Shown: positions 45,508-57,377, counted from the stretch's first letter. The stretch: 64,000 nt of DNA from Malania oleifera (GCF_029873635.1 NC_080426.1:58002673-58066672), one strand, 5' to 3'. Numbers and translations: made by a program. Notes: generated from the sequence alone by a model not told the origin.

Positions 45508-47543
45508 AAACCATGATTTTTAACGAGGTTCAGCCAATTCTGCCTATGTCCTCACCTTGGGCAAACCCCTCAAGGATTTCACTAAACCTACTCACTTAAC
45601 TGGGTGGAGTAGAAACCGTTTACACTCCTTACAGGGTCGATTCCCCTACATACACTCCTTACAGGATGAAGCCCTTCTCTTTAGACAATACCCCACGTCT
45701 AGCACACTCCTTCAAATGGGGTGGAGCCCCCCTTTTCTGAATGATGTACCCTCACTTAGTCCACTCCTTCAATAAGGTAGAGCCACCCTCTCCAAGTGAT
45801 ATACCCTCACTTGGCCCACAGTTCACAACATAAACCGAGAAGGGGTGTTTTGAAAAATAATTTTGTACAATTTAAAGTGCTTCTCATAATAACCAAATTT
45901 GTACACTATGAAAATCTAAATGCACTCTCTTATGATTTATAAATTGAAGCTCAATAGAGTATATAAAATCCTCTCAAATATTTTTCAAGTAAAACAATGA
46001 GAGTTTGGAAAATAATTTTTTCTTTGAAAATAACCTTTTAAAATTCAAATTAAATAAGGCTTTCAAGCAAAGTATATGAGTGTAAATCAATGCTCTACCC
46101 TTTCTCAAGAAACTTTTCAAGCCAATATATATTTATGAATATATGCTCAAAGCTAACTTGTAAAACTCAAAATATTTTCTCCAAAGGATTTTTCGAAATA
46201 AAGAATAGGAAAAAAATATTCTTTCAAGATTGACCTTTGGAATAAGAATGAGAAGCCTCTCAAGCAAGTATATATCGATGAATATATGCTCAAGGCCCTC
46301 TTAACCAACTTACAAAATTTCTCCAAAAAAAATTTTCAAAATGAAAGAAAAGAAATTTTGATTTTTGAAATCTCACAAGGATAAGGAAGCTTTCAAACAA
46401 TATATATATATATATATATATGAATTAAATATATGCTCAAGCCTTCCAAGAAACCCTTAAAAAGTTTTTTTCCCAAAAATATTTTTCCAAATAAAGAAGT
46501 ATGGGAGAAATTCGATCTTTGAGAAACATGAGAATAAAAAGAACAAGGTCTTCAAGCAATATGTATATGAATTAAATATAAGCTTGAACCTTTTCAAATA
46601 AAACCCAAAAAATTTTTTCTCCAAAGTGATTTTCAAGAGGAGTAGAAGAAAATAAACATTTAATGCTCAAAATGGGTATTTAAAATAGGGGAGAATCACA
46701 AAGATATTAAAATAAGCTTGCAAGATGATTCTTTAACCTTCTCTAAGTGTAATAGGTTCATATTTATAGGCAAAAATAATTTTTGACCGTTATGTGACCG
46801 TTGGGCAATATAATATTATTTTATTTTGAATTTTCTAGCCATTATATGCCTAGAAATTTGAAATCTCAAGAGGTCCAGTCGACTAGTTGTCAAGAGATTT
46901 CCAATTTCGGCAGAAACGGTCTACCAGGCTGAAGATCTGGTCGACTGGGCCATGAAGGGCGGTTGACTGGGCTTCATACATTTTTAAAAGTGTCGGTCGG
47001 CTGGGCTTTTAAAATCTGGCCATTATGTACCCTCCAGTCGACTACCCAATATTGCTTATGGGAGGTCGGTCGATTGGGCCTTTTGTAAATTGCCCATGTG
47101 CACACGCTGGTCGACAGGGTCGGTGAGGCCAGTCAACTGGGCCCTTATGAAAAATGTGTTTTGCCTTCTTTTTAAGTTCAAAAATCCTTTGAAAACCTTT
47201 TGTAAGTTAGACATTTTAAATAAAAAGGTTTTTTATGAAAACTTGGAGTGCCCTAAGGTCAATCTAGGTCATTGTTTGAGCTTCAGTTAAACCATATGAA
47301 ATGCATGCACATTCAACCCTAATTACAATTGCCATTGAAAAAAATAAATAAAATCTTCTTGTTTTGCTCTTTTGCAATCCCATGGAATAAGCTGAGGTGT
47401 GATCGATTAGGCGCTTTCATGGCTTCCGTATTGCATCATCATATGTGCCTTCTACATCATGAATCTGTTCAAAGACTAAACGCACAAATGAGATGTTGTG
47501 GTTTGTCATATTCAAAACATATATCGGACTCAAAAAGTCAACA
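45280..47543 (-). repeat. Second copia (SIRE-like) LTR family, 2.26 kb
   Basis: Plus-strand ends are TGAGGGGAATGG (45280) and AAAAAGTCAACA (47543). Next to it is the minus-strand purine tract AAAAGGGGGAGAT (47544-47556). The body shares the TTGGGCAAACCCCTCAAGG region with the LTR at 31854 but is otherwise diverged. It has a (GA)n run at 45446-45504, a minus-strand TATA box TATAAATATG at about 46761-46770, and a cluster of CCAGTCGACTGG-like palindromes at 46875-47140 upstream. A 465-bp copy of its U3 end is at 53484-53948. Confidence 0.75.
46872..47140 (-). promoter_or_regulatory. Cluster of CCAGTCGACTGG-type palindromes in the U3
   Basis: GTCGAC or single-change variants occur at 46878, 46940, 46962, 47037, 47069, 47110 and 47132, most within CCAGTCGACTGG-like contexts (for example TGGTCGACTGGGCC). 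They lie about 110-370 bp upstream of the minus-strand TATA box. Confidence 0.5.
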
Positions 47544-48640
47544 ATCTCCCCCTTTTGATGATGATAAATACAAGAGCAAAATTAGGTTAGCCTAACAAGG
47601 CTCCCCATACAATATGCATAAATTAAAGGATATTCAACACAGTTCATATTCAAACATGAAGACTTCAGATTTTTCAAGTTGAGAAATTAAGTACAGTTTG
47701 GTTTAATGTGCTTTTTATGTTGAAGCTTACTTTAAAAAAATATATATTCAATTAAAAACACAATCACATGATACACATAGACAATTCAAATTTTACAAAC
47801 AGTATCATGTTTATCACTTTCCATTTGTGAATAACAAAAGATCAAGAGAACACAAGTTATGTGAAAAATGTTGCTCTCAGATACTTCTCCCCCTTTTGTC
47901 ATCAGAAAAATGGCAAAAAAAAAAAATCTCTCCTTTGTCAAGAAGATCATGTAAACATCAAAGCCCTTAAGATTTTATGCACTTCATGACAAAAAATGAA
48001 TTATAGATACTAAAGAGTGCATGTCATGGATACTTTTACACTTACAAGCAATAAACAAGATATGTCTTATATAAGTTCACATTTTGCCATCAATTTTCAT
48101 TAAAAGAAAATCCCCCTTTGATATTATAATTAATTGCAAAGGACTGATGCCAAAGCTTGCTGAAAAAAAAAAATACTTTAACATAAAGGATCAAGCAAGC
48201 CTTAAAAATTTTCTAGTGAAACATTTAAGAACATTCCAAAGATTAACCAGAAAAAGTAACCATATAGATCTAAAAATGTGAAGATTAAAATAAGATCATT
48301 TGGCAAAATTTTGGAGCAATGGTTCCACCTAATAGTACTATGGGAAAAATATTTTTAAACATATGTATAAATAGAAAGAGTAAAAATCTTGGTGGGAACT
48401 TGCAGGAAGGATGGGCTTAAAGAAGTGAGGATTGGTAGAAAGGATTCTTGAACATGCCACTTCTGAAAGCTTTTAAAAGAAGTCTAAGCTAAAGGATGGG
48501 TGAGCGTAAAAATATAATTTTAAGTTCAAAATCTCTCCTAATGAATTTGAATACAAGCTTAGATGCTATGAATTTAAGATTTAATGTGGGCAGAAATAAA
48601 TTCATTATACTAAACATATGGGCCACAGTAACATTCTAAC
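47544..48640 (-). other. Noncoding 3' internal part of the second copia family
   Basis: No protein domain recognised. The purine tract at 47544-47556 shows this is the region before the element's 3' LTR (minus orientation). A second CTCCCCCTTTTGTCATC block at 47885-47905 resembles another purine tract. It ends where chromovirus gag begins. Confidence 0.5.
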
Positions 48641-49260
48641 CTAAGCCTAGAGTACAGCAGTATGCGGCGAGGTACATTGAATTATCTCGCTTCTCCCCGT
48701 ACATCATATCAGATGAAGCAAAGAAGGTATGACAATTTGAGAAATATCTAAGGAGAGAAATATATAAGCAGGTGTCGATACTGAAGTTGCAAGATTTTGT
48801 TGAGGTAGTTGATAGGGCCACTATAGCAGAGGTTGGGGAGCGATTGGAGGTTGATGAGCAGAGGCAGAAGAAAAGATCCACACCTTCTGGTTCCTAGTAG
48901 GGAGTTGGCCATGGTTCATCGAAAAGAGGTGGCTACTACAGAGATTGGAGGCAAGAGACCGGGAATCGCATTTTTCAGGATATGCAGTCATCTCCAGCTT
49001 GCCCGTCTTGCGGGAAAAGACACCTAGGGGAGTGTCGTGCCAGGTGAGGTGTCTGCTACCGATGTGGGGAGTCAAGGCATGTGATGAGGGATTGTCAAGC
49101 TCAGATTGGTGCTGCTCCTGCTCCTAGACCTACTCAAGGAGGCTATCAGGCACCATGTGGAGGCCAGCAGCGGACTATGGCCCCAGCTAGTGTTTTTGCT
49201 CTGACGTCGGGTGATGTTAAGATAGTCGGCAACGTGGTGACAAGTACGGTTAATATGTTT
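48641..49260 (+). pseudogene. Chromovirus B gag C-terminal part with two zinc knuckles
   Basis: Starts QQYAARYIELSRFSPYI, continues through DEAKKV, FEKYLRREIYKQVSILKLQDFVEVVDRA, then the knuckles CPSCGKRHLGEC (CX2CX3HX3C) and CYRCGESRHVMRDC (CX2CX4HX4C) at about 48995-49100. The paired short and standard knuckles are usual in this chromovirus group. Stops at 48730 and 48896-48899 and a frameshift interrupt it. Confidence 0.8.
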
Positions 49261-49417
49261 TCATTTAAAGGTATTGCACTTTTTGCGTGGAGGCCAGTAG
49301 CGGAATATGGCCCCAGCCAGGGTTTTTGTTCTGATGCCGGGTGATGCTGAGACAGTCGGTGACGTGGTGACAGGTACGGTTAATATGTTTTCATTTAAAG
49401 TTATTGCACTTTTTGAC
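49158..49417 (+). repeat. 130-bp tandem duplication at the gag-protease junction
   Basis: Two copies (49158-49287 and 49288-49417) each begin TGGAGGCCAG(C/T)AGCGGA and end before the protease DSGA block. 130 is not a multiple of three, so the duplication shifts the frame between gag and protease. Confidence 0.9.
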
Positions 49418-50800
49418 TCAGGGGCCACACACTTGTTTGTATCTTTAGGGTTCGTTAAATTATGTGGGGCTGAAACATAGACATTAGATGTTGAATTCTT
49501 AGTGGCTACACTAACTGGATCAGTAATGAGGTATAGTAGGATGCTTCGTGGTTGTCCAGTTGATGTTCAAGGTAGAATTTTATTTGCTGATTTGGTAGTG
49601 CTAGACATGCATGAGTTTGATATTATTTTCGGTATGGATTGGCTAGTAACTAATTTTGCCAGTATAGACTGCCATGCGAGAGAAGTAATTTTTAGACCGC
49701 CAGGAAGATCAGAATTCAAATTTACAGGGTCACAAGTACAATCTTTACCTCAGATGATTTCAGCTATTCGGGCAAAGAGATTGCTTCAGAGTGGCTATTA
49801 GGGATTCATGGCTTTTGTGAAAGAAATGTCAGAGAATAAAAGGAAGCTTGTTAACATGCCAGTAGTGAAAGAATTTACAGATGTGTTTCCAAATGAATTA
49901 CCAGGTCTGCCACTTAATCGTGAGGTAGATTTTTCCATTGATCTACTTCCAGGTATAGCACCGATCTCTAAAGCACCATATCAAATGGTGCTAGCAGAGT
50001 TAGCAGAACTGAAAGATCAGATTCAGGATTTACTTGATAAGGGTTTCATATGACCTAGTGTATCCCCATGAGGAACTCCAGTATTATTTGTGAAGAAGAA
50101 GGACAAGTCTATGAGGATGTGCTTAGATTATAGGGAGATTAATAAAGTGACCATCAAGAACAAGTATCCTCTACCCCGTATCGATGACTTGTTCGATCAG
50201 CTCCAAGGTACACGGGTATATTCTAAGATCGATCTTAGGTCAGACTACCATCAGGTAAAGGTAAGGGTAGAAGATGTATCGAAGACGGATTTTAGGACTA
50301 GATATGGGCATTATGATTTCCTTGTTATGTCATTCAGTCTGACGAATGCTCCTGCAATATTTATGGATTTGATGAATAGGATCTTTCATCCATATTTAGA
50401 TCAATTTTTTGTTATTTTTATTGATGACGTACTGATCTATTTGAGCAACTATGAGGAGCATGAGATACATTTAAGGAAGGTTTTGCAAATGTTCGGGGAA
50501 AAAAAGTTGCATGCTAAATTCAGTAAATGTGATTTCTAGCTCGAGAAAGTTGTGTTTATGGGGCATGTTATCTCAGGAGATGGAATTTTTGTGGATCCCC
50601 CAGTAAAATTGAGGCGGTAGTGAATTGGGCTAGGCCGAGGAACGTCTAGGAGATTAGGAGTTTCTTGGGGTTAGCTGATTATTACCGTCATTTCCTTTAG
50701 GGATTCTCAACTTTATCAAGGCCTCTGACACGACTGACTAGGAAGAATGCCAGATTTGAATGGGATGATAGCCGTGAGCAGAGTTTTCAGGAGCTGAAGT
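49400..50800 (+). pseudogene. Chromovirus B protease and reverse transcriptase
   Basis: Protease: ALFDSGATHLFV with catalytic Asp kept (GAC 49415-49417), and DIIFGMDWL at about 49618. [68 protein letters not shown] (Gly to Asp), and [15 protein letters not shown] with both catalytic Asp kept near 50420. Stops at 50051, 50072 and 50537 mostly replace Arg or Trp codons expected from relatives. The connection SFLGLADYYRHF is at about 50660-50695. Confidence 0.9.
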
Positions 50801-51360
50801 AGAGTCTAGTCATAACACTTATACTGATCATTTCGTCAGGGGGTGAGGGTTATGCTATCTACAGTGATGCATCCTCGAAGGGACTTGGCTGTGTATTGAT
50901 GCAGCATGACAAGGTAGTGGCATATGTGTTCAGACAGTTGAAAGAATACAAAAAGAACTATCCTGCCCACGATTTTGAATTGGCTGCAGTGGTACACGCA
51001 TTGAAAATTTGGAGGCATTACTTGTATGGCGAGCAGTGTGAGATTTTCTCCGACAACAAGAGTTTAAAGTATTTGTTCACCCAGAAGGAATTGAATATGA
51101 GGCAGAGAAGGTGGTTAGAGTTAATTAAAGATTTTGATTGTACTATCAGTTACCACCCAGGGAAAGCAAATGTGGTAGCTGATGCACTGAGTAGGAAGTC
51201 TAGAGAATCAGTGTTGGTGGTTATGGAGATCCAGCGTCCGATTATGATGGATCTGGAGAGACTCGACATAGAGTTGGTAGGAAGTGATCCTCCTCCATGT
51301 ATCGCCAGTTTAATAGTGCAGCCTATTCTGCAGGAAAGAATTAAAGTCACTTAGAAAGAA
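50800..51360 (+). pseudogene. Chromovirus B RNase H and linker
   Basis: Blocks: [74 protein letters not shown] and [17 protein letters not shown]. This is the most intact RNase H in the window: a 152-codon open stretch (50896-51354) ends in a TAG where Gln is expected. Confidence 0.85.
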
Positions 51361-51399
51361 GACCCAGAATTAGCAGAGGTGATAGATAGAGTGTAGACT

Positions 51400-52664
51400 A
51401 GTCAGGGTGAGGAATTCTGCATTTCCGATGACGGAGCTTTATGGTTCTGTTTCAGACTGTGTGTTCTTACTGATGCTGACATTAGGAAGACTATTTTGGA
51501 GGAGGCTCACAGATCTTTGTATACAGTTCATCCCGAAAGTACGAAGATGTATAGGGATTTGTGAGAGTCGTATTGGTGGAGTGGTGTGAAGTGAGAGATT
51601 GCCAAGTATGTAGCCTAGTGCTTGACGTTCCAGTAGGTAAAAGCTGAGCACTAGAGGCTGGCGGGTCAGTCGCAGCCGCTATTTATCCCAGAGTGGAAGT
51701 GGGATCATATATCCATGGATTTTGTTTTAGGGCTGCCGTTGACATCGCATGGCCAAAATGTGATTTGGGTGATTGTAGATCGGTTGACTAAGACCACCCA
51801 TTTTCTCCCTATCAAGATCAGCTATTCCCTCAGCCGTTTGGCAGAAATTTACATTCAGGAGATAGTTCGTTCTCACGGAGTGCCTGTACCTATAATGTCA
51901 GATCGGGACCCGCATTTCACGTCATGTTTCTCGAGAAGCTTACATGAAGCTTTAGGGTCTTAGTTATCTTTTAGCACAGCATTCCATCCTCAATCAAATG
52001 GGCAGATTGAGAGCATGATACAGATATTAGAAGATATGCTCCGAGTATGTGTATTAGATTTTGTGGGTAGCTGGACTCAATTCAAGCCACTAGTAGGGTT
52101 TGCGTATAATAACAGTTATCATTCCAGCATTGGTATGACATTGTTTGAGGCTTTATATGGTAAGAGATGACGATCTCCTTTGTATTGGGACGAGATGGGT
52201 GAGCAGCGAGTTGTGGGGCCAAAGTTGGTATAGCAGGCATATGATAAGGTTCGGCTCATCAGGGATAGAATCAATGCAGCTCAAAGCCGACAGAAGAGTT
52301 ATGCCAATAATCGCTGCAGGAATTTGGAGTTCGATGTGGGTGATCATGTATTTTTTAAAATAGCTAATTTTACCACCTACACTATCCAGGATGCACGATG
52401 TATTCCATGTATCTATGTTGAGGAAATACATCACAGATCCTTCTCATATTATCAGTTATGGTGAGTTAGAGCTCAGTGATTCACTAGTCTATGATGAGGT
52501 ACTAGTGCAAATTCCGGACAGAAAGGAATAGGAATTACGTAATAAGAAGATTCCTCTGGTAAAAGTTCTATGGAGGAATCATGCAATAGAAGAGGCTTCT
52601 TGGGAGCTTGAGGAGCAAATTAGACAGAAGTACCCGCAATTATTCCAAGAAGTTCAGATGTAAT
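51400..52664 (+). pseudogene. Chromovirus B integrase and chromodomain, with internal deletion
   Basis: N-terminal zinc-binding region about 51500-51640 (several CAG to TAG changes), core from SMDFVLGLPLTSHG (51708) through VDRLTKTTHFLPIKISYSLSR and SDRDPHFTS to QIESM (52008-52020, Glu kept). FAYNNSYHSSIG and YWDEMGEQRVVGP follow. After VGDHVFFKIA (52360) about 115 bp, including the GPY/F-type region present in all relatives, are deleted. The chromodomain (about 52495-52655) remains, with KIPLVKVLWRNHAIEEASWE. Confidence 0.85.
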
Positions 52665-52685
52665 AAGGAAATATAAGTAAATTAT

Positions 52686-53237
52686 TCCAACTTCGTTCCA
52701 CTGACGATCTGCTCCGGTAGATTTGAAGAGAACTCCGCCAGGAGCGTCGTGGTGGCCTCAGATCGTCAATCCGGCGAATGACAGGACCGAAATTGAAGAT
52801 AGATAGAAGAGGGGCCGTAGGAGAGAAAGAGGATAGAGAGCGGCGCTGTATTTTTGAATTAATCTGAAGTTTTGCACTATTTATATTGCGGGATTCGTCG
52901 ACGAGCCATGTCACCTTGTTGATGAGTCCTGTAGAAAGTTCATCTACAAATCTGCACCCTTGTTGACGAATTTCAGGCTTTCCAAAATTCCTCTCTCGGT
53001 ATCTTCTCGTCGACTAGACGGAACCTCATCGACAAGGTCCTAAAGAACCCTCATCAATGAAACCCCTGTGTTCGTCGACGAGGTCTGGGAAAATTTCTTG
53101 GAATTATCACCTCCAAAATGCAATGTCGTCGATGAACGCTTCACATTTGTCGACGAAATCAGTTGTCTCCTTCTGTTACTAATTCCATTTTCCTTATTCT
53201 TTATTATTTAAATACCATTATTACTCAGGTCGTTACA
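52686..53237 (-). repeat. Chromovirus LTR fragment, U3/R part, family of LTR M
   Basis: Ends GGTCGTTACA on the plus strand at 53237, thus TGTAACGACC in its own orientation. It contains several TCGTCGACGA-like palindromes (52894-53160) and a minus-strand TATAAATAGTGC at about 52875-52886. It aligns with 30400-30948. Cut at the left. Confidence 0.8.
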
Positions 53238-53483
53238 TCACGTCTCTATGGATTTTGTTACTGGGCTACCACTAGTGCAACAAGGGTTGAATGTTATTTG
53301 GGTGATCGTTTGACAAAGATTGCTCACTTCATCCCTATTAAAGTCAGCTATTCCATGGATAGATTGATAGAAATATGTGTTCAGGAAATAGTTCGCGTTC
53401 ATGGTGTACTAGTATCTATAGTCTTAGACTGAGATCCCCGATTTACCTTATGATTTTTAAAAAATTTTCAGGAGGCTGTGGGC
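53238..53483 (+). pseudogene. Chromovirus integrase core fragment
   Basis: HVSMDFVTGLPLVQQGLNVIWVIV, LTKIAHFIPIKVSYSMDR, CVQEIVRVHG and DPRFTL identify an 82-codon piece of integrase core with stops. It ends where copia LTR sequence begins. Confidence 0.8.
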
Positions 53484-53948
53484 CGTTTTGTAAATTGCCC
53501 ATGTGCACACGCCGGTTATCTGGGCCGGTGAGGCCGATCGACTGGGCCATTATGAAAAATGTGTTTTGCCTTCTTTTTAAGTTCAAAAACCCTTTCAAAA
53601 CCTTTTGTAAGTTATACATTTTAAATGAAAAAGTTTTGATGAAAACTTGAAGTGCCCTAAGGTTAATCTAGGTCATTGTTTGAGCTTTAGTTAAATTATG
53701 TGAAATGCATGCACATTCAATTCTTAATTACTATTACAATTGAAAAAAATAAATAGAATCTTCATGCTTTACTCCTTTAAAATACCATGGAATACGTTGA
53801 GGTGTGATTGATTAGATGCCTTTAAGGCTTCCATATTGCATAAGCACCTGTGCCTTTTGCATCATGAATCTGTTCAAAAACTAAATGCACAAATGAGATG
53901 TTATAGTTTGTCATAATCAAAACAGGGATCAGACTCAAAAAGTTAACA
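53484..53948 (-). repeat. Fragment of the second copia LTR family (U3 end)
   Basis: Nearly colinear with 47079-47543, from TTTTGTAAATTGCCCATGTG to the LTR terminus AAAAAGTTAACA. No purine tract follows, so only the LTR tip is kept. Confidence 0.85.
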
Positions 53949-54117
53949 AAACCTCTATCACTCCCGAACAAAAGAAGGTTATGAAATTTTGAAGGATTGT
54001 TCGCCCAACAGTACTAATTATTCAAGAACTACCTTCAACATTTGTTTAAACTGGTCAACTATCTTCTTAAACTCTTTCTTTGTATGTAAGAGAGCTACAT
54101 TCATTAGCGTTCAATCT
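53949..54117. other. Unassigned sequence left of solo LTR S2
   Basis: No coding signal. It continues after the solo LTR at 56122, since the target duplication shows the two sides were joined. Confidence 0.4.
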
Positions 54118-56121
54118 ATCAATGTAGTGACCCGAAGAATAATAGTTTTTTAATAATAAGAGGGAGAGAAAATAGATTCAAAAATAGAAGGAGGTCGTAG
54201 ACTTCGTCGACGAACACAGAGTTTCGTCAACGAAGGTCTTCAGAATTTCGTCGACGAACACAGGGTTTCGTAGATGAGAAAATACCGAGAGAGGGTCTGG
54301 GGTAGTCTGAATTTCGTCCACGAATACAGGGCTTTGTCGACGAATTTTGTGAAGGACTCGTCGACGAGGCGACGTGTCTCGTCGACAAATTCGGTAGTAT
54401 ATAAGGAGGAAAAATCGGGATAATTTCATTTCTCTCGCCGCTTTCTCTCTCTCTCCTACAACTCCCTCTCCCTTCTCTCTTCATTTTCGGCCCCACCGGT
54501 CGCCGGATCGACGATCCGAAGCTACCACGACGCTTCTGGCAGAGTTCTCTACGCATCTACTGGAGCGGATCGTGGGGAAATCAGAGTTGGAAATCATCTC
54601 AAATTCGGGGTAAGGCCTTTTAGTCTCCTTTTGGCCTTGTGGCAGTTAGAGAAAATGTTATAGACGGAAAAATACTGATGTTTAGTTCTAGCAAATATTG
54701 GTTTCAGGGTGTTTTGTAGGAAGCCCTGCGGGTATCGGGCTAGAGTACAGTAGGGGCTTTTCAGAGTTAAGGTAAGTGATAAATGCTATGCTAGGAAATT
54801 TCTAAATATTATGTAGTGTATTTATTTACGAAAATTATGTATTACAATATGGTGTGGCTTGAGTATATGTATGTAATATGGGAGTATGTTTTATGAACCG
54901 TAGATTCATGATTTTATGTATTTCAGTGCTATGATTATGTGAATTACAGTACCATGATTTTACGGATTTTATTACCATGATTATATGAATTACGGATATA
55001 GTATTATGATTATGTAATTCCAGTACTATGATTTATAGAGTTTAAAGCATACCATGTTTTCTATTACCATAACATATAGAATATACAAACAGAGCATTTA
55101 CAGAGTATATATATAGACAGTTATACAGAGGTAGCATCGAGATGCTATAGTTATAGTATTTACAAAACAGAAAGAAAGCGTTATGGTAATTTTGAAAACA
55201 TGATGAAAACAGTGAAAGAGTATATGTGAATATGTATATAGTATTAGACCCTGTTGGACCATACAGTTTACAGAGCACGGTACCGTAGCTATATGCAGCA
55301 AACAGTTTACAGAGTGCAACCGCCTATTCAGATAATAGGCTGTAGGTCGATCGTATAGTACCCTTGACGTGGACAGGCTCCCCATCAGATATGGGTAGAG
55401 GTGGGCAGATTGACCGAGGGAGTATATTGATTTACCTAGTCGGCCAGCCGGTGTAAATCCCGCCTACGGGCCGCACAACCCTGTCATGAGGGGTTAAATC
55501 ATGACATACAAATATCCACATGGGAAGTTTTACAGTTCTTATTATGTATATTATGATTTACAGAGACAAGGAAATTACTTATGTATGTTAGAAGTATTTC
55601 AAATATTAACTTAAATACAGATGTGTTAAATGACATGAAATTGGTAATGAATATCATGATTTATACTGTACTTATAGATCCAGATGTACATGATTATATG
55701 GAAACAGATTTTTATGATATGATGACTCATTTGCCACACACTAGTAATAGCATATATCGCCTTACTGAGCATTGGCTCATCTCAGTTGATTTAACATTTT
55801 TCAGGTGATCCAGGTAGAAGAGCAGATCAGGCTCGCAAGTAGAGGGGCGTCTGTAGTGCCCTGACAGTAAAGTGAGTACAGTGGAAGATTTTTGTTTACT
55901 CCAGCTAGTTGAGGGTATTTTTTGGAAAACAATGTTATGTGTATATTCTGGGGGAAAATGGTAGTACTCTGGTATTGGTTTTTGTATTGTGTATATACTT
56001 TCATATGGTTATGTCTATGAGATATGCTTCTTGCTGCTTAGGTTATTAATGTGGTATTAGAGTATGTTAATTATTACAATGAAAAAAAAATTATGTTAAT
56101 TAAGCAGGTCGTTACAATCAA
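54118..56121 (+). mobile_element. Solo LTR S2 with target duplication ATCAA
   Basis: A single chromovirus LTR (54123-56116, 1994 bp) runs from TGTAGTGACCCG to GGTCGTTACA, flanked by ATCAA at 54118-54122 and 56117-56121. No internal region remains. The TATA box TATATAA is at 54398-54404, with eight palindromes just upstream (54203-54389). The conserved GGGCCGCACAACCCTGTCATG block is at 55468-55490. Confidence 0.95.
54203..54404 (+). promoter_or_regulatory. Two-module palindrome array and TATA box of solo LTR S2
   Basis: 12-bp sites such as TTCGTCGACGAA start at 54203, 54223, 54247, 54267, 54313, 54333, 54357 and 54378. Intervals are 20, 24, 20, 46, 20, 24 and 21, so two four-site modules repeat with a period of 110-111 bp. 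The linker contains ATACCGAGAG, and GACGTGTC sits in the second module before the TATA box. Confidence 0.65.
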
Positions 56122-57180
56122 TGTTTTCTATGTTTTACTAATATTTTAATTAGCTTAGAAGGTGTTTTTAGACTTTGCCCTTGATGTATAGAGGGGCCTC
56201 AACTTCCTTGCCTTTTATTGTCTGAATTGGGGTTGATGGCGTCGATTGATTTTGCACTAATAGAGTACATCTCTTTTGCTATAAAGTTTTTCTAGGCATC
56301 ACGTTTATTTCCATTTTGGTAGCTAACAATTGCTTTATTGGGACTATTTCCTCTTGGGTAGGGACACCTATCAGTGATGACTGAGTCTATATGAGGGAAT
56401 AGATCCCCTCCTAGCTAGAGTCACAATTGTTATGTGAAGTTGAAATGATCTTATGGCAACAAAATTACTTTTTTTTTTTCCTTCATTGGTGCACCAAATT
56501 ATTGCCATTAGAATACGAAATATCAATTTGTAGTCTCGATTGCTTGAAAGAATAGGGAACCTTAGAGGATCCGATATGCACTTTGGAGGATCACTTTGTT
56601 GGCTAAGTTATGGATGAAAGAGGTAACTAGAAGACAACTGTGAGAATAAGTTTTCGTATTTCTTACCTCTCCCAAGAGCCTTCCTTTTATAGTTGAGCTA
56701 TCTTTATGTTTAATAGCTCATTTAAGTTGAAGGAAGTTATAAGACTTTAATTCAGGGATTATATCTCTTCATTTCTCTTCAAAATTTCCCTTCAAAGTTA
56801 GACCTTATATCGTTTCATTCTCCTCAATAATTATCGTTAAGGATAACCTTCACTTTCTTGATAAAGTTTTTATTTACAGGTCATTTTTATCCCTCCATAT
56901 TTAAAATTTAGAATTTAGAATTTAGAATTTAGAATTTAGAATTTATATGAATATAGATAGAATTCAAGATATACAAATTTACAAAAATCATAATTCAAAG
57001 TATGATATTGAGTTTTAATTTATATTGAATATTGAATATTTAAAATTTAAAATTTAAAATTTTCTTCTTCACCTTGAGGACATGATTTTGCAAAATAAGA
57101 AAATTTGGTGTTGAAAGGAGGTTATCCCCATTTTAGGTGCCACTAAAATATTTAACATTATTGTAATAATAAATTAGTTA
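56122..57180 (-). repeat. Old AT-rich repeat (second copy of 9690-13389)
   Basis: No gene recognised. 56500-56900 aligns with 9690-9784 plus 12042-12360. A minus-strand TATAAAAGG lies at 56683-56691. A short tandem run of TTTAGAAT units occupies 56898-56944. Confidence 0.5.
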
Positions 57181-57377
57181 TTATTCTATTTTTTGTTGTT
57201 ATTCCTTCCCGTCACCGTTTGGCGCGGGTGAACCGCCGGCTACGGTTAGGTGGGTTCTGCGCTGAATTTTAAGCAAACGCCTATTTGAGTTTTGGGTTGC
57301 GTGGCTCTCCAGCTGATCTTAGCGTTTAAATGATCTCTGCAGTCGATTGAGGATCATTCTCGAGCACGCAGATTACT

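Larger units (their letters stand above)
48641..52675 (+). mobile_element. Chromovirus B gag-pol remnant without LTRs
   Basis: Gag (C-terminal part), protease, RT, RNase H, integrase and chromodomain follow in order on the plus strand, closest in type to the minus remnant at 5890-9439. The left edge is cut in gag. The right edge ends just after the chromodomain stop, against an LTR fragment in the opposite orientation. It carries over 20 stops and several frameshifts. Confidence 0.85.
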
